Made by a program: the position numbers and the translations under genes. Source: Planctomycetota bacterium (lineage in GTDB: Bacteria; Planctomycetota; UBA1135; GCA-002686595). Taken from it: a DNA stretch of 64,000 nt. Numbering within the stretch: the first letter of the stretch is position 1; each line of letters begins with the position of its first letter. The stretch lies in assembly GCA_021413885.1 (NCBI GenBank), contig JAIOPM010000016.1:20025-84024 (forward strand), given 5' to 3'. Shown piece after piece: positions 16,783 to 24,976 of this stretch. The notes below the pieces were generated by a model. The model had not been told where the DNA came from, searched no databases, and saw only the letters and a program-made list of their open reading frames with translations.

Positions 16783-17811
16783 ATGAACACAGCCCAAGCC
16801 AAACTGTTCTCGTGGTCCGCCGCCGGCGTCCTCGGACTCGGACTCTCGGCGTACATGGTCCACTTCGCGAAGAGCCAGGACCGCACGCGTCAGGCCGTCA
16901 GCACGGAGACGATGCAGAAGCTGCTCTCCAGCGTCACCGACGACACCGAGAAGCGCGACGACGGACCGATCGACTACCAGTGGATCAAGTCCGGTTGGGC
17001 GGATCTCAACTGGCTCGGTCGTCCGAAGGAAGCCGCGCCGATCGCGAAGGTCGACGACACGCCGAAGGTCGTCGCGGAGAACAAGTCCAAGCTCGACAAC
17101 GTGGTCAAGATCATGGCGATCTACTACGACCCGGAGTCCGAGTCCGAGACGCGGACGGTGATCAAGTACAGCAGCCAGGCCGGCGTCGATCCGAACGTGA
17201 TCAAGAACGGCATGGTCTCGAAGCGCGTCGGCGATCACCTGGACGCGCCGCTCGGGCACGCGAAGGTGATCAAGATCGACGGCTCCGGCGTCGAGTTCGG
17301 GTTCGACGACGAGCAACGCGAGCACGAAGTGCTGCGGCCGAAGGAACTCGATCTTCTCGGTCGCTTCGTCGTACTCGGCGAGGGCGGTCAGCCGATCGTC
17401 CCCGATGTCCGCGCGATCCCGCGCTCGCCCACCTACGGCCAGTGGCCGAAGAAGACCGAGCGCATCGGTCAGGACAAGTTCCGCGTCGGCCTCGACGACG
17501 CCGAGTACATCTCGAAGAACTTCGACAAGATCCTGGTCGAAGAAGTGCGCACGGTTTCGCATCGCGATCCGGTGACGCAACAGCGCGACGGCATCCAGAT
17601 CACCGACATCAAGCCGGGTTCGACGGTCGAGGCCCACGGCGGCCAATCGGGCGACGTGATCAAGAGCATCAACGGTCATCCGGTGAAGAGCGAGCAGGAA
17701 GCGATCCAGTTCGTGAAGGCCAACGCCGACGTCTACGACAAGTGGGAAGTCGAAGTCGAGAACAAGGGCGACACGCGGATCGTGATCATCTATCCGCCGA
17801 ACAAGAAGTAG
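16783..17811 (+). CDS. GspC-like type II secretion/pilus protein with C-terminal PDZ domain
   Basis: The 342-residue protein has one N-terminal transmembrane helix (about 8-28), a periplasmic linker, an HR-like middle region and a C-terminal PDZ domain (about 265-342) with IQITDIKPGSTVEAHGGQSG followed by DVIKSINGHPVKSEQEAIQF. This is the architecture of GspC, which links the inner-membrane platform to the secretin in type II secretion. It is unusual beside a PilMNOQ-type pilus. The downstream gene is coaX (20 nt). Overall similarity to GspC outside the PDZ is weak by eye, so another PDZ-anchored periplasmic protein is possible. Confidence 0.7.
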   Translation: MNTAQAKLFSWSAAGVLGLGLSAYMVHFAKSQDRTRQAVSTETMQKLLSSVTDDTEKRDDGPIDYQWIKSGWADLNWLGRPKEAAPIAKVDDTPKVVAENKSKLDNVVKIMAIYYDPESESETRTVIKYSSQAGVDPNVIKNGMVSKRVGDHLDAPLGHAKVIKIDGSGVEFGFDDEQREHEVLRPKELDLLGRFVVLGEGGQPIVPDVRAIPRSPTYGQWPKKTERIGQDKFRVGLDDAEYISKNFDKILVEEVRTVSHRDPVTQQRDGIQITDIKPGSTVEAHGGQSGDVIKSINGHPVKSEQEAIQFVKANADVYDKWEVEVENKGDTRIVIIYPPNKK

Positions 17812-17820
17812 CGGAGCGTC

Positions 17821-17826
17821 GGAGGA
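17821..17826 (+). promoter_or_regulatory. Shine-Dalgarno GGAGGA deciding the coaX TTG start
   Basis: A perfect GGAGGA is placed 5 nt before TTG at 17832. It is among the strongest ribosome-binding sites in the window and fixes the non-ATG start. Confidence 0.75.
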
Positions 17827-17831
17827 CGAGC

Positions 17832-18608
17832 TTGGGCGGCGCGCGCGAGCTCCTCACGGTCGATCTCGGCAACTCGGCGTGCAAGGCGCGGCGCTGGCGG
17901 ATCGCGCAGTCCGTCGAACGCATCGACGCACGCGAGTGGCCGACGCGCGCCGGAGTCGGCGACGAACTCGCGCGCTGGCTCGCGACGTGCGCGCTCGACG
18001 CGCGCGCGGGGCTCGCTGCGGTCGCGGCGCGTGAGCTCGAGGCCGAGGTGCAACGCGCGCTCGGCGCTCGTCTCGTCGCGCCGCTCGACGCCGGACTGGT
18101 CAACGAATACCGCACGCCGCACACGTTGGGCGCCGATCGCCTGTTCGCGGCGCGCGGCGCGGTCGAGCGTTTGCGCCGCTCGTGCCTCGTCGTCGACGCG
18201 GGCACGACGGTGACCGTCGATGCGGTGCGCGTCGACGCGGACGGCACGCGGCATTTCCTCGGCGGCGCGATCGCGCCGGGGCCGGCGTTGCTCGCGCAGG
18301 CGTTGCATGTCGGAACGGCACGGTTGCCGCTGGTCGTCGCGAGCGCGGACGCGCCCGCGCTCGGGCGCGACACCGACTCCGCGGTGACGGCGGGCGTCGT
18401 CCACGGTTTCCGCGGGCTGGTGCGCGGCCTGGTCGACGCCGTCGGCCGCGATGCGAACCTCGCGGACGCGCCGATCGCGCTCGGCGGCGGCGCGCGCGCG
18501 CTGCTCGGCGAGTCCGCCCTGCCCGGACGGCGCGTCGAAGCTCTCGACGACCTCGTCCACCTCGGCCTGGTCGCGGCGCTGCTCGACGCGCTCGGCGGCG
18601 CGGCGTGA
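17832..18608 (+). CDS. coaX: Type III pantothenate kinase CoaX
   Basis: First step of coenzyme A synthesis. The 258-residue product has the three ASKHA motifs of CoaX: phosphate 1 LTVDLGNSACKARRW (usually DIGNT), GADRLFAARGA, and VVDAGTTVTVDAV, plus the GGAIAPG loop. The TTG start is chosen because it sits just before the first phosphate motif with a perfect GGAGGA upstream; the frame further upstream runs through other genes as a shadow. The stop overlaps the GTG of the next gene (GTGA), so the two are coupled. Confidence 0.9.
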   Translation: MGGARELLTVDLGNSACKARRWRIAQSVERIDAREWPTRAGVGDELARWLATCALDARAGLAAVAARELEAEVQRALGARLVAPLDAGLVNEYRTPHTLGADRLFAARGAVERLRRSCLVVDAGTTVTVDAVRVDADGTRHFLGGAIAPGPALLAQALHVGTARLPLVVASADAPALGRDTDSAVTAGVVHGFRGLVRGLVDAVGRDANLADAPIALGGGARALLGESALPGRRVEALDDLVHLGLVAALLDALGGAA

Positions 18609-19675
18609 GCGCGGCGCTCGAAGTGCGCGAGCTCTCGCCCCGCGGCGGCGGCGCCGTTGCAATCGTCGCGGTCCGCGGTCGCGATGCGCTCGCTCGCGTG
18701 CGCGAATTGTGCGGCCGAGTCGAACTCGCGTCGGGCGACGTGCGGTTGGTCGACCTCCGCGTCGACGGCGAGCGGCTCGACCGCGCGTTGTGCGTCGTGC
18801 CGAACGTCGACGAGGTCGAGCTGCACTTGCACGGCAGTCCGGTGCTCGTGGAGCGCTTGCTCGCGGCGCTCGGCGGCGAAACGGAGCGACGCGAGCCTGT
18901 CGCGCTCGAGGCGCGCGCGTCGTGCTCGCTCGAACACGCGCCGAGCGAATCGGCCGCGCGCATCCTGCTCGATCAGGCGGAGGGCGCGTTGCGTCGCGAG
19001 CTCGACGCGCTGGTGCTCGACGACGACGTTGCACGCCTCGAACGCCTCGTCGAACGTTCGCGCGTCGCGCGCTTCGCGCTCGAGCCCGCGCGCGTCGTCG
19101 TCGCGGGACCGGTCAACGCGGGCAAGTCGACGTTGTTCAACCTCTTGCTCGGCGAACGCCGCGCGATCGAGAGCGCGGAACCCGGGACGACGCGCGACGT
19201 GCTGCACGGCCGCGCGCACTTCGGCGCCTATCCGGTGGAACTCTTCGACGGTGCGGGCGAACGCACGCCGAGCTTCGACGACGCGCAGCGCGCGATCGAA
19301 CTCGCCGGCCAAGCGCTCGCGCGCGAAGTCCGCGGCGAAGCTGATTGGATCGCGTGGCTCGCGCCGGACGGCGGCGCGCCGCCGTCGCCGATCGTGGCGC
19401 GCACGACGACGTTCCTCTCGCGCGCCGACGAAGCGTCGCGAACGTTGCGCGAGCGCGCGGCGCGGACGCTCGAAGCGCATCGCGCTCCCGAGCAGGCGAC
19501 CCACGCGGTTTGGCTCGCGTTCCGCGAATTCTTCGTCCTTCCGGAGGACCCCTGGATCCCCGGCGCGGCGGCCGCTTTCGACTCCGCGTCGCGGGGGCAC
19601 CTCGACGCCTGCCTGAGCGCCGCCGACGCGGAGGCTCGTCGCGAGCTGCTGCGGCGCGTGCTCGACGCGCATTGA
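18605..19675 (+). CDS. MnmE-like GTPase, stand-alone and degenerate
   Basis: 356 residues. The N-terminal part resembles the tetrahydrofolate-binding domain of MnmE/TrmE, including a VELHLHGSPVLVERLL segment (MnmE: VELxxHGG). A G domain follows with G1 GPVNAGKST (Lys174), G2 PGTTRDVL and G3 DGAG (normally DTAG). G4 is SRAD rather than NKxD, and the C-terminal FC(I/V)GK motif with the catalytic Cys is absent. It is unlikely to perform normal tRNA modification; I infer a divergent paralogue. The GTG start overlaps the coaX stop. Confidence 0.75.
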   Translation: MSAALEVRELSPRGGGAVAIVAVRGRDALARVRELCGRVELASGDVRLVDLRVDGERLDRALCVVPNVDEVELHLHGSPVLVERLLAALGGETERREPVALEARASCSLEHAPSESAARILLDQAEGALRRELDALVLDDDVARLERLVERSRVARFALEPARVVVAGPVNAGKSTLFNLLLGERRAIESAEPGTTRDVLHGRAHFGAYPVELFDGAGERTPSFDDAQRAIELAGQALAREVRGEADWIAWLAPDGGAPPSPIVARTTTFLSRADEASRTLRERAARTLEAHRAPEQATHAVWLAFREFFVLPEDPWIPGAAAAFDSASRGHLDACLSAADAEARRELLRRVLDAH

Positions 19676-19694
19676 TCTCCGCGGGGACCGCCGC

Positions 19695-19700
19695 TAAGCT
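19695..19700 (+). promoter_or_regulatory. TAnnnT -10-like box of pyrB
   Basis: TAAGCT in the context CCGCTAAGCTGCCGCC ends 50 nt before the chosen pyrB ATG (26 nt before an in-frame GTG). A leader of about 44 nt is predicted; I see no obvious attenuator with a U-run in it. Confidence 0.45.
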
Positions 19701-19750
19701 GCCGCCTTCGACGTCGGCCCTCCCGCGTGTCGGGAGTCCCGACGCGCGAA

Positions 19751-21133
19751 ATGAACTCAGGGATCCGCCACCTCGTCTCGATCGACGACCTCTCGCTCCC
19801 CGAGATCCTCGAGCTGTTCGCACGGGCGAAGGAATACGCCCAGGACCTGCGGGCACACTCGCACCTCGCGCGCGGTTTGATCAGCGCCTCGCTGTTCTAC
19901 GAACCGTCGACGCGGACGCGGCTCTCCTTCGAATCGGCGATGTTGCGCCTCGGCGGCGGCGTCCTGACGGCGGCCGACATGCGCGTGTCGTCGGCGTCGA
20001 AGGGCGAGTCCCTGGCGGACACCGTGCGCGTCGTCAGCGGCAGCTACGCGGACATCATCGTGTTGCGCCACGCGAGCGAAGGCGCCGCGCGTCTCGCCAC
20101 CGAGTTCTCGAACGTGCCGGTGATCAACGCGGGCGACGGCAGTCACGAGCACCCGACGCAGACCCTGTGCGACCTCTACAACCTGTGGGTCGAACGCGGA
20201 CGCATCGAGGGCTTGCACGTGATGCTCGCCGGCGACCTGCGCTACAGCCGCACGATCCACTCGTTCGTCTACGCGCTCGCGCGCTTCGGCGCGAACATCG
20301 TGTGCCTGCCGACGCCGGGCTTCGAGCTGCCGCCGTACGTCGTGCAACGCTTGCGCGAGGAATTCGGCGTCGAGCCGGTGCGCGCGGACGGGGAGAAGCT
20401 CGGCGAGATCGCGCGTTCGTGCGATGCGATGTACCTCACGCCGCAGAAGCCGCACCAACTCTCGCTCTTCACCGACGCGAAGGGCCTCGCTGTCGAGCAC
20501 GTCGACGCCGTCTACATGACGCGGCCGCAGACCGAGCGTTACACGGCGGCCGACATGCCGCCGCCGCGGCCGATGAACTTGAACAAGCAGACGCTGTCGC
20601 GTGAATCGCTGCGCGACGCGATGTTGATGCATCCGCTGCCGCGGCGCGACGAGATCGCGTCGGAGCTCGACGAGGATCCGCGCTCGATCTACTTCAAGCA
20701 GGCGGCGCGCGGCGTGCCGATCCGCATGGCGATCCTGGGGTTACTGCTCGGTCGCGTCGAACTCGCCGCTCCGCGCGCGCAGGTCGACGTGCGCTACTAC
20801 GTCGTCGCGGCCGGCGAGAATCCGTGCCCCAACCCGACGTGCATCTCGCGCACCGAGAATCGCCACGTGAAGCCGCGCTACAAGCTCGCGTCGCGCTTCC
20901 CTGTCCGCGGTTTCTGCGCCTATTGTTCGCAAGAGCTTCCCGCGCGGTGGGTCGGGTGCTCGACGACCGGCCTCTATCACGAGCGCGACTCGGCGACGGC
21001 GCGCCAGATCCGTCCCGATCACCTCGTGTTCTTCCGCGACGAACCCCAGGCGCTCGCGCTCGGTTTCACTGCGGCGGCGAAGTCGGTTCCGCCGAGCGCG
21101 GAGCCCGAGCCGGCGGTCGTGCCGGGCGGCTGA
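19751..21133 (+). CDS. pyrB: Aspartate carbamoyltransferase fused to a PyrI-type zinc domain
   Basis: Second step of pyrimidine synthesis (carbamoyl phosphate + aspartate). Residues 1-334 form a normal catalytic chain: YEPSTRTRLSFE (Ser53, Thr54, Arg55, Thr56), Ser80/Lys84 loop, HEHPTQTLCDL (134-137) and HPLPR (about 294-298). The last about 125 residues are extra. They carry Cys359, Cys364, Cys389 and Cys392 (C-x4-C-x24-C-x2-C), with CPNPTCISRTE matching the zinc domain of the regulatory chain PyrI (CPNSNCIS..., C-x4-C-x23-C-x2-C). The nucleotide-binding allosteric domain of PyrI is absent. An in-frame GTG at 19727 is an alternative start. Confidence 0.93.
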   Translation: MNSGIRHLVSIDDLSLPEILELFARAKEYAQDLRAHSHLARGLISASLFYEPSTRTRLSFESAMLRLGGGVLTAADMRVSSASKGESLADTVRVVSGSYADIIVLRHASEGAARLATEFSNVPVINAGDGSHEHPTQTLCDLYNLWVERGRIEGLHVMLAGDLRYSRTIHSFVYALARFGANIVCLPTPGFELPPYVVQRLREEFGVEPVRADGEKLGEIARSCDAMYLTPQKPHQLSLFTDAKGLAVEHVDAVYMTRPQTERYTAADMPPPRPMNLNKQTLSRESLRDAMLMHPLPRRDEIASELDEDPRSIYFKQAARGVPIRMAILGLLLGRVELAAPRAQVDVRYYVVAAGENPCPNPTCISRTENRHVKPRYKLASRFPVRGFCAYCSQELPARWVGCSTTGLYHERDSATARQIRPDHLVFFRDEPQALALGFTAAAKSVPPSAEPEPAVVPGG

Positions 21134-21775
21134 GCGTCGAAGGCCGACGCGTGCGTGCGTCTGGCGGCGGCGTTCCAGAGCGCTTTCGCTCGCGGAAACG
21201 ACGGCGCGGTCGCCGCGGACCGGCAAGCAAGTGCTTCCCTGGGGGCAACGGGGGCGATTCGGCGGCGCGCACCGCCGACGCGGGTCGCGGAGCCGCTGCG
21301 AAGGCGACTCGGCATGGGGTTTGAACCTTACACGGCGGCCGGCAGGGCCAACGAAGCCTCGGACCCGATTCGTGAGTTGCGACGCGACGAGCGTCGGACG
21401 CTCACGACGCGGTCGGACGAGTCCAGTGAGCCTTGCCGATCGACCGGATGGCGAACCCTCACACGCAGCGACGACTTCGCTTGACCCTCCGCGCGAGGGG
21501 ACGAATAATCCTCGCTCCGTTGATCGCGCGCGCAACCTCCACGGTCTACCCGTGTAGGTCGCGGCACCACCCTCCGGCTCCGCGAACTTCACCCCGCCTC
21601 TCCGCCCCCAAGAGTTCTCCACTCGCGGTACCCGATCGTCCCTGGCAGGCGTTCCGTCCGATGCGCACGCGTTGCGCGACGGGCGACGATGTGCAGCGAC
21701 GTTCGTTCTGCACCGATCGCGGCCCGCGAGCCGCTCCGACTCCACTCGACTCCCACTGAATCACCACGAGAGCCC
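21134..21775 (+). other. Intergenic region pyrB to lipoprotein A, no gene recognised
   Basis: These 642 bases contain only low-quality Arg/Ser-rich open frames on both strands. I see no RNA gene. A short inverted repeat (GCGAGG / CCTCGC around 21489-21511) is the only structure noted. It presumably holds the promoter for the three-lipoprotein cluster, but no convincing box was found. Confidence 0.5.
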
Positions 21776-24700
21776 ATGAAACTCACGGCCGCTTCTCTCT
21801 CCCGCGTTCTGGCCCGCGCTCTGGTCGCGCGCTTCCAGCCGGTGTACGGCGTCGCGCTCTCCGCGACCCTGCTTGTCGTCGCCTCGAGCTGCGGGGGCAG
21901 CTCGGGGGCGAGCGCCCAGTCCCACAAGGCGAACACGGTGATCGATGCCGACACCGATCCGCTGACCGACCTGAAGCTCTACGTCGACGCCCACGAAGGC
22001 GGAACGTCGACGCAGCTCCGCATCGTGTCGGTCGAGTGGGGGCGCTTGGTCGACATCAAGGACGCCAACGGCGACACGGTCTTCAGCGACATCGTGGTGC
22101 GCGACAACATCCTGACCCAGGGCGTGTTCTCACTGACGGTCGATGCGATCTCGGCGCGTCAGACCTTGACGATCAACGAAGTCTTCGGCACGGCCGACTT
22201 CAAGGACGCGCTCGACCAAGTGCTGCACCTGCAGTCGGTCTTGAGCAAGAGCCTCGACCCGAGCGAGCTGCCGCCGTTCACCGCGCTGCCGCGCAACTCC
22301 GCGGTGCTGGTGACGTTCAACGATTTGCTCGACCCGGATCGGGTCGACGCTTCGACCGTTCAAGTGCAGATCGGCAACCCGCCGGATGTTCCGTTCGAGG
22401 CGCGAGTCTTCGGCGACCCGAACCACGGCGATCGCATCGACTTCGACGGCAACGGCAAGCCCGAGCTGTACACCACGCGTGTGATCCTCGACATGACCGT
22501 GTCGCAGGACGAAGCGCAGACCGCCAACCCGCCGTTGGTCGTGAACTCGATCGGTCTGCCGTCGGCGGTGGATGCGAACAAGCCCAACGTGCTCGTGCGC
22601 ATTCCGACCAAGCCCGACAGCGCGGCGTCGCAGTTCCAGGTGCTCGAGAACCTGACCGGACACCGCCTGGCCTTCAGCGGCAACGGACCGACCGATGCGT
22701 TCTCGCCGACGCTCGACGTGATCCGCGCGGTGCGCTCGATGGGCGCGACGGCGGTGACCAGCGATCCGAACAACGGCTTCCTTTCCGACAACACGCCGCC
22801 GGAAGTGATCGGTGAGCAAGGTGTCGTCGTGGTCGTCTCGGACGACCCGAACTCGGTCGATGCCGCGGATGTCCTGGTCGATGTCACGTTCGGAACGCAG
22901 GTGTGCGCGCAAACGTCTCGTCCGGGCGACGTGCTCGACCTCGGCGGCCAGCGCGCGACCGCGACCGGACTCTCCGGGCCGCCGGTCGGCGTGCTCGTCA
23001 GCGGCGCTCCGTTCCACGTCAACTCCGGTTCGGATCCGGTCGCGTTCTCGACCGGCGGAACCGGCGACTTCATCACGACCTGGGAACCGACCGCGGGCGT
23101 GCTGCCGGATTGCTTCGTGCGCTACAGCCCCGATCCGTTGACCGCGCCGAACGTCGGCCTCGCGACGCAGATGGTCGCGACCGTGAAGTTCAGCGAGCCG
23201 ATGGACCCGGCCTCGATCCAAGCGTTCGACACGTTCACGATCACCCGCAGCGGCGGCGGCTTGTCCGCGCTGCGCACGAACGTGATCGGCGCGCTCGCCG
23301 CGTCCCAGGACCTCCGCGAGTACACGTTCCAACCGACGTTGCCGTTGCGCCACAGCCAAGGCACCGCGGAGACGTATCTCGTCGACATCATTGGCGGCAC
23401 GAGCGGCGTGCGCGACCTGGCCGGCAACGCGTTGCTCAACACGCTGCCCGGAGTGACGTTCACGGTCGACCCCGCGGAGCCGACTCAGACCTCGGACGGC
23501 ATCGTCCTGAAGTTCTCGACTCCCGACGAAGACGTCCCGACGTTCGCGACGAGCTTCTCCACCCCCGAAGTGCGTGGTCAGCACTTGTACGACCTGAGCC
23601 GCGGAATCATCCGCCCCCGTCCGCTGACGCGCTTCTCCGCGCAGGCCGATCAATCGAAGCCGGTGGTCGGCGCGATGGTGCCGTTCACGGCCCCGATCCA
23701 GACGCCGCTGTCGAACCTCGGCAGCAAGATGATGGGGGTCTGGCGCTACTACGACGTCGGCTTCTCGATCACCGACGAGAGCACGATGAACCTCGACGTC
23801 GAGGGCCTGGATTGGGCCCCGTTCGGCTCAGGCGTCGCGGTCGACCAGTTCCCGTTGTTCCAGATCTCGTTGACGCACTCGCGCTTCCTGCCCGACGAGG
23901 AAATCAATCCGAACAACCTGCTTCCGAACAAGCAGGTCTCGGGCCTCATCGCGGCATTCACGCAGAACGTGGCGAACCCTGCGAAGGATCCGCTGCGGAT
24001 CGTCCACCCGAAGGACTACGGCTACGTGCTGAACCCGTCGGACACGTTCATCTCGGCGACCAATACGCTGATGCATCCGTGGCCGCTCAACCGGCAGATC
24101 CCTGCCGGACTCAGCCCGATCTACTACACGTGGCGCGATACGGCCGTGCAGTCGTTGGGCGCTCCGAGCGGCTACGGCGCCGACACGGGTCGTCTCGAGC
24201 AAGTCCTCGGCAACCCGCCGATCGTCAAGGGCAAGCCGTACGCGAAGGACAACGTGCCGACGGTCGGTCTGCCGCTGCTCTTCGAGTTCCGCTGCTACCC
24301 GAACGATTCGTCGATCGGGCTGAACGGCTTCAAGATCGCGCTCGCGATCAACTCCTCCGCGGCGCCGTTCTTCCGCGCGTTCTCGACCGGCGGCATCCTC
24401 GCCAGCGGGCAAGCGAAGAAGATCGACCCCGACAACGAACCGAACGCACAAGGCGGCATCGCCCCGGCGACCGGCTTGGCGACGCCGCCGCTCGACAACG
24501 CGTTCTACTACGGCCAGGCGGACTTCGTCGTGCGCACCAGCCGCACGCACTCGATCTGGTTCGACACGCAGCTCGGCGTGCCGATCTACTACCAGCCGTT
24601 GGTCGAACCGACCCCGGCGCAACAGCCCAGCGGAACGTCGATCGTCTTCGCGTACCGCGGTGCGTCCGCGCTCAGCACGACGCCTGCCACCGGCAACAAG

Positions 24701-24943
24701 GGCACGTATCTGAACGGCGACAACATCGACTTCTATGGCGAGTCCAAAGCCGTCGCGGTGGGTGGGACCACAGGCACGCAGTACGCGGTGACGTTCTCGC
24801 CGGTCGGCGACAACTCGTGGAAGCCGAACCTCTCCGATGTCAACGGCGCGAAGTTCTTCCAGTTCCGAGCGAGCTTCATCTCGAACGCCGCGACCGGGCT
24901 CTATCCCGAACTGTCGGCGATCGCGTTCCCGTTCTCCAACTGA
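21776..24943 (+). CDS. Large Ig-like lipoprotein A
   Basis: 1055 residues. A long N-terminal signal ends in a lipobox (VVASSC, Cys39) followed by GGSSGAS. The body has SbsA-type Ig-like segments, typical of bacterial surface proteins: NSAVLVTFNDLLDPDRVDAS (about residues 180-199) and MVATVKFSEPMDPASIQAFD (about 472-491). The rest has no motif I know; there is no glycine-rich tract, unlike the next protein. It is followed 33 nt later by lipoprotein B and the set ends in pilD. Function unknown; I infer an outer-membrane or surface role. The ATG at 21776 gives a clean lipoprotein signal. Confidence 0.75.
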   Translation: MKLTAASLSRVLARALVARFQPVYGVALSATLLVVASSCGGSSGASAQSHKANTVIDADTDPLTDLKLYVDAHEGGTSTQLRIVSVEWGRLVDIKDANGDTVFSDIVVRDNILTQGVFSLTVDAISARQTLTINEVFGTADFKDALDQVLHLQSVLSKSLDPSELPPFTALPRNSAVLVTFNDLLDPDRVDASTVQVQIGNPPDVPFEARVFGDPNHGDRIDFDGNGKPELYTTRVILDMTVSQDEAQTANPPLVVNSIGLPSAVDANKPNVLVRIPTKPDSAASQFQVLENLTGHRLAFSGNGPTDAFSPTLDVIRAVRSMGATAVTSDPNNGFLSDNTPPEVIGEQGVVVVVSDDPNSVDAADVLVDVTFGTQVCAQTSRPGDVLDLGGQRATATGLSGPPVGVLVSGAPFHVNSGSDPVAFSTGGTGDFITTWEPTAGVLPDCFVRYSPDPLTAPNVGLATQMVATVKFSEPMDPASIQAFDTFTITRSGGGLSALRTNVIGALAASQDLREYTFQPTLPLRHSQGTAETYLVDIIGGTSGVRDLAGNALLNTLPGVTFTVDPAEPTQTSDGIVLKFSTPDEDVPTFATSFSTPEVRGQHLYDLSRGIIRPRPLTRFSAQADQSKPVVGAMVPFTAPIQTPLSNLGSKMMGVWRYYDVGFSITDESTMNLDVEGLDWAPFGSGVAVDQFPLFQISLTHSRFLPDEEINPNNLLPNKQVSGLIAAFTQNVANPAKDPLRIVHPKDYGYVLNPSDTFISATNTLMHPWPLNRQIPAGLSPIYYTWRDTAVQSLGAPSGYGADTGRLEQVLGNPPIVKGKPYAKDNVPTVGLPLLFEFRCYPNDSSIGLNGFKIALAINSSAAPFFRAFSTGGILASGQAKKIDPDNEPNAQGGIAPATGLATPPLDNAFYYGQADFVVRTSRTHSIWFDTQLGVPIYYQPLVEPTPAQQPSGTSIVFAYRGASALSTTPATGNKGTYLNGDNIDFYGESKAVAVGGTTGTQYAVTFSPVGDNSWKPNLSDVNGAKFFQFRASFISNAATGLYPELSAIAFPFSN

Positions 24944-24976
24944 TCCGAACACGACACACCAGCAGAGTCGCAATAC

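Noticed and set aside
19701..19750. An attenuator in the pyrB leader
   Set aside because: There is no T-run or obvious pair of competing hairpins; only a small GGGAGTCCC-like inverted repeat.
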